From an uncultured Clostridia bacterium (GTDB lineage Bacteria > Bacillota > Clostridia > Oscillospirales > Acutalibacteraceae), in NCBI GenBank assembly GCA_945863885.1, contig CAMAZY010000026.1, positions 1 to 37,201 of the forward strand: a stretch of DNA of 37,201 nt, in the 5' to 3' direction. A model generated the notes under the pieces. The model ran no database searches, was not told the DNA's origin, and worked only from the letters and a program-made list of their open reading frames with translations. Positions 1-8,537 of this stretch are shown here, in pieces. Positions within the stretch are counted from its first letter, which is position 1, and the number at the start of each line of letters is the position of its first letter. The position numbers and the translations under genes are program-made.

Positions 1-95
1 CCAAAAAGTACAAACTAACCATTAAACAGTTAAACTAAAATTTACAACTCGGCTTCCGGCTCGGGCTGTCAGGTAGAAGCACAGCACTTTCTATC

Positions 96-187
96 CCGGC
101 ATTGGTGTCGCCATGCGACCGGCATTGGTGTCGCCGCGCGACCGGCATTGGTGTCGCCGTGCGACCGGGATTGGTGTTGCCACGCGA
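96..187. repeat. 23-bp tandem repeat, 4 copies
   Basis: Four head-to-tail copies of a 23-bp unit start at 96, 119, 142 and 165. Each has the core GGCATTGGTGTCGCC followed by a variable RYGCGA-like end. The first three copies differ at one or two bases and the fourth at several. There are no spacers and no convincing reading frame. It lies just upstream of the pyr promoter and is best described as a minisatellite-like intergenic repeat of unknown role. The rest of positions 1-95 shows no recognisable feature. Confidence 0.85.
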
Positions 188-222
188 CCGACCGGTAATT
201 TGTAAATTTTTTTGCCGTGCGG

Positions 223-252
223 TTGACTTTGTAATTCGGTTTGTGGTATACT
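223..252 (+). promoter_or_regulatory. Promoter of the pyr operon
   Basis: TTGACT (223-228) and TATACT (247-252) are separated by 18 bp, a good housekeeping sigma-factor promoter. Transcription should start near 259, giving a leader of about 130 nt before pyrC. Confidence 0.75.
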
Positions 253-258
253 TTTAAA

Positions 259-390
259 AATAAAAAATTGCTTATCTTTAAGACGGTACGAGATACCCTA
301 AGGTAACAATATATGTGGGCTTTTGCCTGCCGTGTTGCTGTGTCCGCCGTCAGGGCGGCTTTTTTATGTCTTTTTGCGGAGGAAATGTTT
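259..390 (+). promoter_or_regulatory. pyr leader with attenuator-like terminator
   Basis: The leader holds two mutually exclusive small hairpins made from three alternating segments: GGTA (286-289) can pair with TACC (294-297), and TACC can instead pair with GGTA (302-305). Downstream, CCGCC (344-348) pairs with GGCGG (354-358) and is followed by six T residues (360-365), an intrinsic terminator before pyrC. GACGG (283-287) can also pair with CCGTC (347-351), which would break the terminator stem. In many Firmicutes pyr leaders are controlled by PyrR, but I cannot recognise a PyrR-binding loop here, so the sensing mechanism is open. The GGAGG at 378-382 is the pyrC ribosome site. Confidence 0.55.
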
Positions 391-1650
391 ATGAAATACC
401 TGATGAAAAATGCAAGAGCTTATATCGGCGGAAAGTTTATCGATACCGATATTTTAATAAGCGGCTCTTTTATTTCCCGAATCGGTAACGATATTGTTTC
501 CCCCGACGCCGAAGTAATTGATTGTTTTGGACTGACTGTTTTCCCCGGCTTTACGGATGTGCATGTGCATTTTCGTCAGCCGGGTTTTTGTTATAAAGAG
601 ACAATCAAAAGCGGAAGTCTTGCCGCCGCCGCAGGCGGATATACGAGCGTCTGTACAATGCCGAATCTGAATCCCTGCCCCGACAGCAAGGAAAACCTTA
701 CACTTCAGCTTGACGCCATCAAAAATGACGCCGTGATAAACGTTTATCCTTACGGCACGATTACGAAAGGCGAAAAAGGAGAAACACTTTCGGATATTGC
801 TTCTTTGGCGCCCGATGTCATCGGCTTTTCCGACGACGGACGGGGCGTTCAGAGCGAAGAAATGATGGAAAAAGCAATGAACGAAATCAAAAAGACCGGG
901 AAAATCCTTGCCGCTCACTGCGAGGATAACAGCCTGCTGTTCGGCGGCTATATCCACGACGGCGAATATGCAAGGCTTCACAGTCACAAGGGCATTTGCT
1001 CGGAAAGCGAATGGAAGCCGATCAAGCGTGATATTGAGCTTGTCAAAAAGACCGGCTGTCCGTATCACGTCTGCCACATCTCGACAAAAGAAAGCGTCGA
1101 ATTGATCCGTCAGGCGAAAAAGGACGGTGTTGATATCACCTGCGAAACCGGTCCGCATTACCTCGTCATGAACGACATGATGTTAGGGGAAGACGGACGG
1201 TTCAAGATGAATCCGCCAATCCGAAGCGAAGAGGACAGGCTTGCGCTTCTTGGCGGAATCCTTGACGGAACAATCGATATGATTGCGACCGACCACGCTC
1301 CGCACAGTGAGGAAGAGAAAAGCAAAGGACTTGAAAAGAGCCTCTTCGGCGTCGTCGGACTCGAAACGGCCTTTGCGGTTTGCTACACAAAATTAGTCAA
1401 AACGGGCATTATCAGCCTTGAAAAGCTTGTAGAGCTTCTGAACACTAACGCAAAAAAGCGTTTCGGTATCGGAAGCGAGATCAAAGAGGGCGAAAAAGCG
1501 GAGCTTACCGCTTTTGACTTAAACGAGGAATACACGGTCAATCCCGACAAATTTCAGTCAAAAGGAAAAGCAAGCATCTTCGAGGGCGAAAGGGTCTTCG
1601 GAAAATGCCGGTTCACCTTCTGCGGTGGAAAGTTTGTATATAATAATTGA
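391..1650 (+). CDS. pyrC: Dihydroorotase (class I)
   Basis: Cytosolic zinc enzyme that cyclises carbamoyl aspartate to dihydroorotate, the third step of UMP synthesis. The 419-residue amidohydrolase fold shows the metal site HVHFRQPG (H58 and H60) and the late motif DHAPH (301-305) with its conserved aspartate, typical of class I enzymes; many relatives have RePG where this one has RQPG. The start was set at 391 because GGAGG (378-382) lies 8 bp upstream. The frame is open back to an ATG at 313, but that stretch is the leader and its terminator, so an N-terminal extension is unlikely. It is the first gene of the pyr operon; pyrK follows 18 bp after the stop. Confidence 0.95.
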   Translation: MKYLMKNARAYIGGKFIDTDILISGSFISRIGNDIVSPDAEVIDCFGLTVFPGFTDVHVHFRQPGFCYKETIKSGSLAAAAGGYTSVCTMPNLNPCPDSKENLTLQLDAIKNDAVINVYPYGTITKGEKGETLSDIASLAPDVIGFSDDGRGVQSEEMMEKAMNEIKKTGKILAAHCEDNSLLFGGYIHDGEYARLHSHKGICSESEWKPIKRDIELVKKTGCPYHVCHISTKESVELIRQAKKDGVDITCETGPHYLVMNDMMLGEDGRFKMNPPIRSEEDRLALLGGILDGTIDMIATDHAPHSEEEKSKGLEKSLFGVVGLETAFAVCYTKLVKTGIISLEKLVELLNTNAKKRFGIGSEIKEGEKAELTAFDLNEEYTVNPDKFQSKGKASIFEGERVFGKCRFTFCGGKFVYNN

Positions 1651-1668
1651 GTGAGAGAGGAGAAAGAA

Positions 1669-2400
1669 ATGAAGCAAGGTATTTTTACGGTCACCGAAAA
1701 CCGGAAGATTGCGTCATCTGTATTTGAAATGACGCTTGCGGGCGATACTTCGGATATCACCGCACCCGGACAGTTTGTCAACATTCAGCTTGACGGCTTC
1801 TTTTTAAGACGGCCGATTTCCGTCTGTGACTGCGAAGACGGTACGCTCCGACTGATTTACAAAGTTGTCGGAAAAGGCACAGAAGCTATGTCGGGTCTTG
1901 CAAGCGGCACCGGATTAGATATATTGACTGGGCTTGGCAACGGCTATAACACCGAAGTCAGCGGAGACAGACCGCTTCTTTTAGGCGGCGGGGTCGGCGT
2001 ACCCCCGATGTATATGCTTTGTAAAAAGCTACTTGCCGAGGGAAAGGACGTTACGGTCATTTTAGGTTTCAACACCGAAAGCGAGGTCTTTTACGAAGAA
2101 GAGTTCAAGGCACTCGGCGCAAAGGTGCTTGTTACGACCGCCGACGGCTCAAAGGGCATCAAGGGCTTTGTCACCGATGCGATGAACGGCATCGACTACA
2201 CCTATTTTTACACCTGCGGTCCCGAGCCGATGCTCAAGGCTGTTTACAATAAAAGCACCACAAGCGGTCAGCTCAGCTTCGAAGAAAGAATGGGCTGCGG
2301 CTTCGGTGCGTGCATGGGCTGCTCATGCAAAACCAAGTACGGCAACAAACGAATCTGCAAGGACGGTCCCGTACTCGTAAAGGAGGAAATTATATGGTAG
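1669..2400 (+). CDS. pyrK: Dihydroorotate dehydrogenase B electron-transfer subunit
   Basis: FAD and [2Fe-2S] protein that passes electrons from PyrD to NAD+ in class 1B dihydroorotate dehydrogenase. The 243-residue protein has the flavin-binding RRPIS motif (47-51), a glycine-rich GGGVGVPP nucleotide motif near residue 110, and the iron-sulphur ligand set C210-x4-C215-x2-C218-x11-C230 near the C terminus. The start at 1669 follows a GAGAGGAG ribosome site; an in-frame GTG at 1651 would sit upstream of that site and is rejected. Its last 7 bases overlap the pyrD start, so the two subunits are probably translationally coupled. Confidence 0.95.
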   Translation: MKQGIFTVTENRKIASSVFEMTLAGDTSDITAPGQFVNIQLDGFFLRRPISVCDCEDGTLRLIYKVVGKGTEAMSGLASGTGLDILTGLGNGYNTEVSGDRPLLLGGGVGVPPMYMLCKKLLAEGKDVTVILGFNTESEVFYEEEFKALGAKVLVTTADGSKGIKGFVTDAMNGIDYTYFYTCGPEPMLKAVYNKSTTSGQLSFEERMGCGFGACMGCSCKTKYGNKRICKDGPVLVKEEIIW

Positions 2401-3311
2401 ACCTGAGCGTCAATTTAAGCGGTCTTACGCTCGACAATCCCGTCATTCCCGCCTCGGGCACGTTCGGCTTCGGCTACGAATTCGCCGAGCTTTACGACAT
2501 CAACATTCTCGGCTCGTTTTCTTTTAAGGGCACGACAAGAGACCCTCGATTCGGCAACCCCACGCCGAGAATCGCCGAATGTGAAAGCGGCATGATCAAC
2601 TCCGTCGGACTTCAGAACCCGGGCGTTGAAAAGGTCATCGCCGAGGAGCTTCCGAAGCTGAAAAAATGCTTTCACAAGCCTGTGATTGCCAATGTCAGCG
2701 GTTTTTCGCTTGACGAATATGTGACCTGCTGTGAAAAGCTTGATAAAGAAGATCAGGTCGGACTGATTGAAGTCAACATCAGCTGTCCGAATGTTCACGG
2801 CGGCGGCATGAGCTTCGGCGTGTGCCCCGATTCGGCTTTTGAGGTCACAAAGGCGGTCAAAGCTGTCACAAAGAAGCCCGTATACATCAAGCTTTCGCCG
2901 AACGTGACGGATATCACCGAAATCGCCGCTGCCTGCGAAGAAGCGGGAGCGGACGGACTGAGCCTCATCAACACGCTTTTAGGGATGCGGATTGACCTGA
3001 AAACCAAAAAGCCGGTTGTCGCAAACAAAATGGGCGGCTTTTCGGGAAAGGCAATCTTTCCGGTAGCCCTTCGCATGGTGTATCAGGTCTATGAAAAGGT
3101 CAACATTCCGATTATCGGCATGGGCGGTGTATCAAGTGCCGAGGACGTCATTGAAATGATGCTTGCCGGAGCTTCGGCGGTACAGGTCGGGGCGGCCAAT
3201 CTTGTCAATCCCTACGCCTGCCGGGATATTATTGAATCTCTTCCGGCGGCGATGGAAAAATACAATATCAAAACACTTAAAGAAATCATAGGAGGCGCAC
3301 ACAATGGGTAA
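2394..3311 (+). CDS. pyrD: Dihydroorotate dehydrogenase B catalytic subunit
   Basis: FMN-dependent TIM-barrel enzyme oxidising dihydroorotate to orotate together with PyrK. The 305-residue length and the motif NISCPN place the class 1 catalytic base at C131, which separates it from class 2 enzymes that use serine. Other family blocks are PASGTFGFG near the N terminus and GMGGV near residue 240. The start at 2394 is preceded by AAAGGAGG (2380-2387); the longer frame from 2310 lies inside pyrK and lacks family similarity. The 3' end overlaps pyrF by 8 bases. Confidence 0.96.
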   Translation: MVDLSVNLSGLTLDNPVIPASGTFGFGYEFAELYDINILGSFSFKGTTRDPRFGNPTPRIAECESGMINSVGLQNPGVEKVIAEELPKLKKCFHKPVIANVSGFSLDEYVTCCEKLDKEDQVGLIEVNISCPNVHGGGMSFGVCPDSAFEVTKAVKAVTKKPVYIKLSPNVTDITEIAAACEEAGADGLSLINTLLGMRIDLKTKKPVVANKMGGFSGKAIFPVALRMVYQVYEKVNIPIIGMGGVSSAEDVIEMMLAGASAVQVGAANLVNPYACRDIIESLPAAMEKYNIKTLKEIIGGAHNG

Positions 3312-4002
3312 GGACGTTATTATTGCCTGCGACTTTAACGGCAAGGACGAATGCATGAAATTCCTCGACCGTTTCACCGAGGAAAAGCCGTATGTTAAAA
3401 TCGGCATGGAGCTGTTTTATTCGGCAGGACCCGACATCGTAAGAGAAATCAAAAAGAGAGGACACAAGATTTTCCTTGACCTCAAGCTTCACGACATTCC
3501 GAACACCGTCAAAAAATCCATGGCGGTTTTATCGGGGCTTGACGTCGATATGTGTAATCTTCACGCCGGCGGAACGAAAGCGATGATGCAAGCCGCTTTA
3601 GAGGGATTAACCCGTCCCGACGGCACAAGACCGCTTCTGATTGCCGTCACGCAGCTGACTTCGACAAGCCAGGAAAGAATGAAAGAGGATTTACTCATCG
3701 ACAGACCCCTTGACGAGGTTGTCATGCACTACGCAAAATGTGCCGCCGAAAGCGGACTTGACGGTGTTGTCTGCTCGCCGCTTGAAGCCGGCAAGGTTCA
3801 CGAAGTTTGCGGCAAGGACTTTCTGACTGTAACACCGGGCGTTCGCTTTGCGGACGGAGACGTCGGCGACCAGGTCAGGGTCACGACCCCTGAAAAGGCA
3901 AAAGAAATCGGCTCGGACTACATCGTTGTCGGCAGACCCATCACGCAGGCGGAAAACCCGGTAGAAGCGTACAGAAGATGCGTCAGGGAGTTTGTCGGTT
4001 GA
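3304..4002 (+). CDS. pyrF: Orotidine 5'-phosphate decarboxylase
   Basis: Converts OMP to UMP, the final step of the pathway. The 232-residue TIM barrel carries the catalytic array in [11 protein letters not shown]59, K61 and D64. The phosphate-binding segment VVGRPIT is near the C terminus. AGGAGG at 3290-3295 lies 8 bp before the ATG, inside the end of pyrD, so translation is coupled. The gene is followed by a 490-bp non-coding gap that separates it from pyrE, although their functions are linked. Confidence 0.96.
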   Translation: MGKDVIIACDFNGKDECMKFLDRFTEEKPYVKIGMELFYSAGPDIVREIKKRGHKIFLDLKLHDIPNTVKKSMAVLSGLDVDMCNLHAGGTKAMMQAALEGLTRPDGTRPLLIAVTQLTSTSQERMKEDLLIDRPLDEVVMHYAKCAAESGLDGVVCSPLEAGKVHEVCGKDFLTVTPGVRFADGDVGDQVRVTTPEKAKEIGSDYIVVGRPITQAENPVEAYRRCVREFVG

Positions 4003-4089
4003 TAAATCGGCTGACAAAATGAAGCGAACCTGAATAAACGATTGAAAGTTATGGGTAGATTCCGATAATTTTAGTTTAGCGGGGTAAAC

Positions 4090-4250
4090 TTGGCTCCACC
4101 TTTAGGGGGAGCTGTCAGCTTTGCTGACAGAGGGGTCTCTCGCTGACGGTTAGAATCCGGTTGGTTCCCGTAGGGGCGACCGGCTTGTCGTGTCCGCAAG
4201 GTCGGTCGAAACGGTAAGTCGCTGTCCCCTCTGCCGCCCGGTTCCTCTCC
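4090..4250. repeat. Palindrome-rich intergenic repeat between pyrF and pyrE
   Basis: This stretch contains CTGTCAGC-TTT-GCTGACAG (about 4111-4129), preceded by a GCTCC/GGAGC stem, and then a larger imperfect stem formed by CGACCGGCTTG and CAAGGTCGGTCG (about 4177-4208). The pattern of AGGGGGAGCTGTCAGC plus a GGGGCGACCGG block is, from memory, common as a dispersed intergenic repeat in gut Clostridia; I cannot verify that here. No coding potential is convincing. It probably represents an insertion that split the pyr operon gap. Confidence 0.5.
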
Positions 4251-4279
4251 TACGTCACCATTTTCTGTGTCAACATACA

Positions 4280-4438
4280 ACAAAGTCTACAAAGTCTACA
4301 AAGTTTTCTATAATTATTTTCAGTTTTTCTGTCAGACTTTTCCGGAAATCTATGTAGAGTTTGTAGAAAAAGTGCGTGAGCCCTTTATTTATAAGGGTTT
4401 ATGGCTTCTACAAAGTCTTCTACAAAGTTCTACAAAGT
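4280..4438. repeat. ACAAAGTCT direct repeats flanking a palindrome
   Basis: Three contiguous 9-bp ACAAAGTCT-type copies (4280, 4289, 4298) lie on the left. A palindrome CCCTT-TATTTAT-AAGGG (4381-4397) lies toward the right, followed by three CTACAAAGT copies (4408, 4420, 4430). Inverse copies (TTTGTAGA) occur near 4359. The arrangement resembles iterons or protein-binding repeats. A 64-codon frame (4267-4461) runs through it but its sequence is just the repeat translated. The remaining 50 bases up to pyrE hold only the pyrE ribosome site. Confidence 0.6.
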
Positions 4439-4492
4439 CACCGTTTCAATCCAACATCTAATATCTAAAATCTAAAAAATGGAGGTAACATT

Positions 4493-5131
4493 ATGGAAAC
4501 CATTGAAACAAAAGTTGCAAAAGCCCTTCTCTCCATCAAGGCGGTATTCTTCCGCCCCGAAGAACCGTTCACCTGGGCAAGCGGAATCAAAAGCCCCGTC
4601 TACTGCGATAACCGGCTGATTCTCACCGCACCCGAGGAAAGGATCACCGTGGAAACCGCAATCGCCGAGACAGTCAAAAAAGAGTATCCCGACTGCGAAG
4701 TACTCATGGGCACGTCTACCGCCGGTATTGCCCATGCCGCAATTGCCGCTCATCTTTTAGGTATGCCGATGGGCTATGTCCGTTCGGGCGCAAAAGACCA
4801 CGGCAGACAGAACCAGATTGAGGGCAGACTTGAAAAGGGTCAGAAAGTTGTTGTCATTGAGGATCTGATTTCAACCGGAGGAAGCGTTATCGAGGTCGTC
4901 AACGTTCTTCGTGAAGCCGGAGCTGAGGTACTCGGCATCGTCAGCATCTTCACCTACGGGATGCAGAAGGGTCTTGACCGCCTTGCCGCCGCCGAGGTAA
5001 AAAACGTCAGCCTGACGAACTTCGACTGTATCGCTAAGGTTGCCGCCGAGCAGGGCTATATCAAGCCGGAGGACATTGAAAGACTGATCAAATTCCGCAA
5101 CAATCCGAGCGACGAAAGCTGGATACACTGA
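4493..5131 (+). CDS. pyrE: Orotate phosphoribosyltransferase
   Basis: Joins orotate to PRPP to form OMP. The 212-residue type I phosphoribosyltransferase has the PRPP-binding motif [12 protein letters not shown] (119-130) and the catalytic loop region [17 protein letters not shown] (95-111). GGAGG at 4481-4485 precedes the ATG by 7 bp. It lies 490 bp after pyrF across a repeat-rich gap and 29 bp before pyrB, so it may be transcribed from the pyr promoter or from a promoter within the gap; I see no strong promoter there. Confidence 0.95.
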   Translation: METIETKVAKALLSIKAVFFRPEEPFTWASGIKSPVYCDNRLILTAPEERITVETAIAETVKKEYPDCEVLMGTSTAGIAHAAIAAHLLGMPMGYVRSGAKDHGRQNQIEGRLEKGQKVVVIEDLISTGGSVIEVVNVLREAGAEVLGIVSIFTYGMQKGLDRLAAAEVKNVSLTNFDCIAKVAAEQGYIKPEDIERLIKFRNNPSDESWIH

Positions 5132-5160
5132 TAAAGCTAAACAGAAAGGATCTTGAAAAA

Positions 5161-6075
5161 ATGAGAAGCTTGATTGATATTCTCGATTTGTCAACCGAAG
5201 AGATTGACTCGTTGATTGATACGGCACTTGATATTATCGACAACCCTGAAAAATATGCCCATAAGTGCGCAGGCAAAAAATTAGCAACTCTCTTCTTTGA
5301 GCCGTCAACGAGAACAAGACTTTCGTTTGAAGCGGCGATGTATGAGCTTGGCGGTCATGTTTTAGGTTTTTCCGACTCCGGCTCTTCGTCGGCTTCGAAA
5401 GGCGAAAGCGTTTCGGACACCGTAAAGGTTGTCAGCTGTTACGCCGATATCATCGCCATGCGTCACCCGAAAGAGGGCGCACCGCTGGTCGCTTCGATGA
5501 AGTCGGACGTGCCGATTATCAATGCCGGCGACGGCGGACACAACCACCCGACGCAGACACTTGCCGATCTTCTTACCATCAAGCGCGAACACGGACATTT
5601 TGACGGTCTGACCGTCGGCTTCTGCGGCGACCTGAAGTTCGGCAGAACCGTTCATTCCCTTTTGGGTGCGCTTTCACGCTATAATAACGTCCGCTTTGTG
5701 CTGATTTCACCGCCTGAGCTTACCGTTCCCGATTATCTCAAGAAAGAACTGCTCGACAAAAAGAACCTTGATTATATCGAAACGACCGACCTTGAAGCGG
5801 CAATGCCGGAGCTTGATATTCTTTACATGACAAGAGTTCAGCGTGAACGCTTCTTTAACGAGCAGGACTATATCCGTCTCAAAGACAGCTATATCTTGAC
5901 TCCCGAAAAGCTCGAAAACGCAAAGCCCGATATGCGGATTCTTCATCCGCTTCCGAGAGTCAACGAAATTTCGGTTGCCGTTGACGATGACCCGAGAGCT
6001 TGCTACTTCAAGCAGGTATTAAACGGAAAATTTGTCAGAATGGCACTCATTTTAAAGCTTCTGGAGGTAGACTGA
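5161..6075 (+). CDS. pyrB: Aspartate carbamoyltransferase catalytic subunit
   Basis: Transfers the carbamoyl group to aspartate, the committed step of pyrimidine synthesis. The 304-residue protein shows the carbamoyl-phosphate motif EPSTRTR (47-53), HPTQTLAD (130-137) and HPLPRV near residue 263, all diagnostic. The ribosome site is a modest AAAGGA about 9 bp upstream. The stop codon is one base from the pyrI start, so catalytic and regulatory chains should be made together. Confidence 0.96.
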   Translation: MRSLIDILDLSTEEIDSLIDTALDIIDNPEKYAHKCAGKKLATLFFEPSTRTRLSFEAAMYELGGHVLGFSDSGSSSASKGESVSDTVKVVSCYADIIAMRHPKEGAPLVASMKSDVPIINAGDGGHNHPTQTLADLLTIKREHGHFDGLTVGFCGDLKFGRTVHSLLGALSRYNNVRFVLISPPELTVPDYLKKELLDKKNLDYIETTDLEAAMPELDILYMTRVQRERFFNEQDYIRLKDSYILTPEKLENAKPDMRILHPLPRVNEISVAVDDDPRACYFKQVLNGKFVRMALILKLLEVD

Positions 6076-6076
6076 T

Positions 6077-6493
6077 ATGCAGGTGAATCCTATTTCAAAC
6101 GGAATTGTTCTCGACCATATCCACGCCGGCAAAGGCATGGAGCTTTATAAGATTCTGAAGCTGTCCGAGCTTTCGTGTTCGGTTGCGATCATCAAGAACG
6201 CAAGCAGTAAAAAAATGGGTAAAAAGGACATCATCAAGATTGACGGTGATGTTGACCTTGATTTTGATATCATCGGCTACATTGACCCGGGCGTTACGGT
6301 GAACATCATCAAAAACGGCGTCAACAAGAAAATTGTTGAGCTTGAGCCGCCCAAGACGGTTAAAAACGTCATTAAATGCAAGAATCCGAGATGTATTACC
6401 TCCATTGAGCAGGAGCTTCCGCACATTTTTAAGCTGACCGACAGGGAAAACCGGGTGTACCGCTGTATTTATTGTGAATCGAAGGCAAAGTAA
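6077..6493 (+). CDS. pyrI: Aspartate carbamoyltransferase regulatory subunit
   Basis: Allosteric chain that binds nucleotides and assembles with PyrB into an E. coli-type holoenzyme. The 138-residue protein has an N-terminal nucleotide-binding domain and a C-terminal zinc domain with C101, C106, C130 and C133. GGAGG (6063-6067) lies inside the end of pyrB. Its presence means feedback control by nucleotides acts on enzyme activity in addition to any leader control. PyrI is known from some Clostridia but is absent from Bacillus. Confidence 0.95.
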   Translation: MQVNPISNGIVLDHIHAGKGMELYKILKLSELSCSVAIIKNASSKKMGKKDIIKIDGDVDLDFDIIGYIDPGVTVNIIKNGVNKKIVELEPPKTVKNVIKCKNPRCITSIEQELPHIFKLTDRENRVYRCIYCESKAK

Positions 6494-6520
6494 ACTTTGA
6501 CTGATAAAGGAGTATCGCTT

Positions 6521-6928
6521 ATGAAAATTGCAGTCACTTACGAAAACGGTAACGTGTTTGCCCATTTCGGCCACACGAAACAGTTTAAATTTTATGAGGT
6601 TCAAAACGGCACGGTAACTGCCGAACGTGTCGTTTCGACAATGGGAAGCGGTCACGGCGCATTGGCTTCGTTTCTTACGCTTCACGGGGTTGATGTTCTG
6701 ATCTGCGGAGGAATCGGCGGCGGAGCGAAGGACGCACTTTCCGAAGCCGGAATCAAGCTTTTTGCCGGCGTTTCGGGCAGTACAGATGAGGCTGTCAAAG
6801 CCTATCTTGCGGGAACGCTTATTTTCAATCCGGATCCGCACTGTGACCATCACGACAGTGAACATGGGCAGGGCGGCCACACCTGCGGCTCCCACGGCTG
6901 CGGAAGCGGAAACTGTGGCAGTCATTGA
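6521..6928 (+). CDS. NifX/NafY-like dinitrogenase cofactor family protein
   Basis: A 135-residue protein of the family named after dinitrogenase iron-molybdenum cofactor biosynthesis (COG1433 type). The core from MKIAVTYENGNVFAHFGHT to about residue 105 fits the family's small ribonuclease-H-like fold. The tail is rich in His and Cys (DPHCDHHDSEHG, then HTCGSHGCGSGNCGSH) and probably binds metal. The real role is unknown; no nitrogenase genes are nearby. The start at 6521 follows AAAGGAG (6506-6512); a TTG at 6497 would place that site inside the gene. It follows pyrI by 27 bp and may share its transcript, which ends at the hairpin at 6949. Confidence 0.85.
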   Translation: MKIAVTYENGNVFAHFGHTKQFKFYEVQNGTVTAERVVSTMGSGHGALASFLTLHGVDVLICGGIGGGAKDALSEAGIKLFAGVSGSTDEAVKAYLAGTLIFNPDPHCDHHDSEHGQGGHTCGSHGCGSGNCGSH

Positions 6929-6948
6929 TATATTTTTACACTCAGATG

Positions 6949-6982
6949 GCAAAAGCACCGCCTTTTTAAGCGGTGCTTTTGC
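6949..6982. terminator. Bidirectional terminator
   Basis: A 13-bp stem GCAAAAGCACCGC / GCGGTGCTTTTGC with an 8-base loop lies between the pyr/NifX unit (+) and the convergent membrane gene (-). T-rich arms serve both directions. Confidence 0.85.
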
Positions 6983-7009
6983 TGTATTTGGGAGGGAGGA
7001 AATAAAATA

Positions 7010-8290
7010 TCATGCTGAGATTTTTTTCGTTTTCGCTTTTTGGCTTTCGTCATTCTTTTCAAAATAATCCGTAAAGTTTTCAAGATAGAAGTAAGCGAAA
7101 ATGTATTCGAGCGGAATGATCTCGGTAAGTCCCGTTCTGCCGTAACGCTGGTCGAGAATGACAAACAAAACAATGAGTGTCAGGATCACAGCGGCAAGAA
7201 TTACAGTCATACCGAGCAGGAAGCTTCTGTGTCTGCGGTCGGCTTTTGCACGGCTCAACATGAACAGCATCAGACCGGCCATTGTGAAAAAGAAGAAAAC
7301 AAGTGCGCTCACTGCATGAACAGCATCAATGTCCTTGCTCATGGTTGTCGGAACGGCGGTGCAAAGCAAAATTGCGACCGAACCAATCATCGAAACAGCC
7401 CACGCAAAAATATTTTTATAGCCGTACTTTTTAAAAAGCAGAATGAAATTGAATAAAAAAGAAGCCGCAAGCAGAACACAGACAAGATTGAAGCCTTTCG
7501 GATAATCAATTCCCGTCATGCTGATGGTGTAGTGTATCGGATTTCTGATAAATGCGTAGGTGTTGAACAGGATTGCCGCCGCCGCAAGCAAAGCAAAGCA
7601 AACCGACGTGTAAATCCGCTTGTCTCTGACCTCAAAATCTCTTTCGGCCATATCACGTTGTGAACGGTCGGAAACGGTGTCGGTATGGTTAATAACATAA
7701 AGTACGAGGTAAACAACAAAGAGCGGGATAATTTCGAAAAAGCCGTTTTTGGCTTTTTGCGGATCGCCGGAAATGACCGTCATAAGAAGAAAGACGAGAA
7801 GGTCGGCGATACACACGCCGGTTCCGACGGCAAAAATGGTTTTTGCTTTTTTGCTTTTGTACGCTTTATAAACTTTCATGTTCAGTATTAAAGCGACTGT
7901 TGCATTTACAACAATGTTGCCGAAACCGGTGATCCAATGAACAATTGTCGCAAAAGTTGAAATCTCTCCGTTGGCGCTGAGCGGCGGCATCAGCGTTGTT
8001 GCGACAAGCCCCATACAAAGGTTAAAAGCCATCATAAGAGCGTATAGAAATTTGTTTTTTATCTTGAACCGAGCGAACAAATACTGAAAATTTATTATCA
8101 TCGCCGCACCGTAAAGAAAACAGTAAATGCAAAACAGCGTCAGGTGCTCACGTCCGATAAGACTGATGGTTTTCTCGGCAGGATTTGCGAGAAACATAAA
8201 CAGGGCACAGTAACCAAACGAACCGACAAGCCATTTCAAGGCAGTTTCGCGCTTTTTAAAATGGAGAGAAAGAAGATTTTGAAACTGCAT
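7010..8290 (-). CDS. Twelve-helix membrane protein with two similar halves, function unknown
   Basis: I do not recognise a named family. The 426-residue protein has about 12 hydrophobic segments, six before and six after a charged cytoplasmic-looking linker (residues about 199-224, rich in D, R and E). The two halves end alike (FFEIIPLFVVY near 181 and LTEIIPLEYIF near 388), and each half's fourth helix contains a histidine before a small-residue helix (IVHWITGFG and AVHAVSALV), which suggests internal duplication. It could be a transporter or sensor. An AGGAG ribosome site precedes the start. The TetR-type regulator is transcribed divergently 247 bp away and is the likely regulator. Confidence 0.8.
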   Translation of the reverse strand: MQFQNLLSLHFKKRETALKWLVGSFGYCALFMFLANPAEKTISLIGREHLTLFCIYCFLYGAAMIINFQYLFARFKIKNKFLYALMMAFNLCMGLVATTLMPPLSANGEISTFATIVHWITGFGNIVVNATVALILNMKVYKAYKSKKAKTIFAVGTGVCIADLLVFLLMTVISGDPQKAKNGFFEIIPLFVVYLVLYVINHTDTVSDRSQRDMAERDFEVRDKRIYTSVCFALLAAAAILFNTYAFIRNPIHYTISMTGIDYPKGFNLVCVLLAASFLFNFILLFKKYGYKNIFAWAVSMIGSVAILLCTAVPTTMSKDIDAVHAVSALVFFFFTMAGLMLFMLSRAKADRRHRSFLLGMTVILAAVILTLIVLFVILDQRYGRTGLTEIIPLEYIFAYFYLENFTDYFEKNDESQKAKTKKISA

Positions 8291-8332
8291 GGAATTCTCC
8301 TGAATAAAAAGTTGATTTTTCAGAGAAAGTAT

Positions 8333-8362
8333 ATTATAATACTAACGACGGATTTGCAACAA
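8333..8362 (-). promoter_or_regulatory. Possible promoter of the membrane protein gene
   Basis: On the minus strand TATAAT (8333-8338) has TTGTTG (8357-8362) 18 bp upstream. The intergenic space also holds the inverted repeat AATTAA-12 bp-TTAATT (8370-8393) and CGACA-14 bp-TGTCG (8461-8484), either of which might be an operator for the divergent TetR-type regulator. These are inferences from symmetry only. Confidence 0.45.
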
Positions 8363-8537
8363 GTGTTTAATTAAGTACAGATGAAGTTAATTCGTCATAT
8401 CAATTATAGCGCATTAAAATAGATTTTCAATAATTAAATGAAGCGGGTATTATTGAAAAAACGACAAGACAGGTCATAAGTGTCGAAAAATAAGAACATT
8501 AAAAAGGAGGCACCGTTCTTTTCGGTGAGATTCAGGA

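Noticed and set aside
96-187. Possible CRISPR array
   Set aside because: The 23-bp units are directly adjacent with no spacers, only four copies exist, and no cas genes are present.
313-390. N-terminal extension or leader peptide of PyrC from ATG 313
   Set aside because: The stretch contains the leader terminator, has no ribosome site and no similarity to dihydroorotases; GGAGG supports the start at 391.
454-1158. 234-codon frame opposite pyrC
   Set aside because: It is an antisense shadow of a strongly conserved gene, with no ribosome site or recognisable domain.
4267-4461. 64-codon frame in the pyrF-pyrE gap
   Set aside because: It is made mostly of translated 9-bp repeats (KVYKVYKV) and has no good ribosome site.
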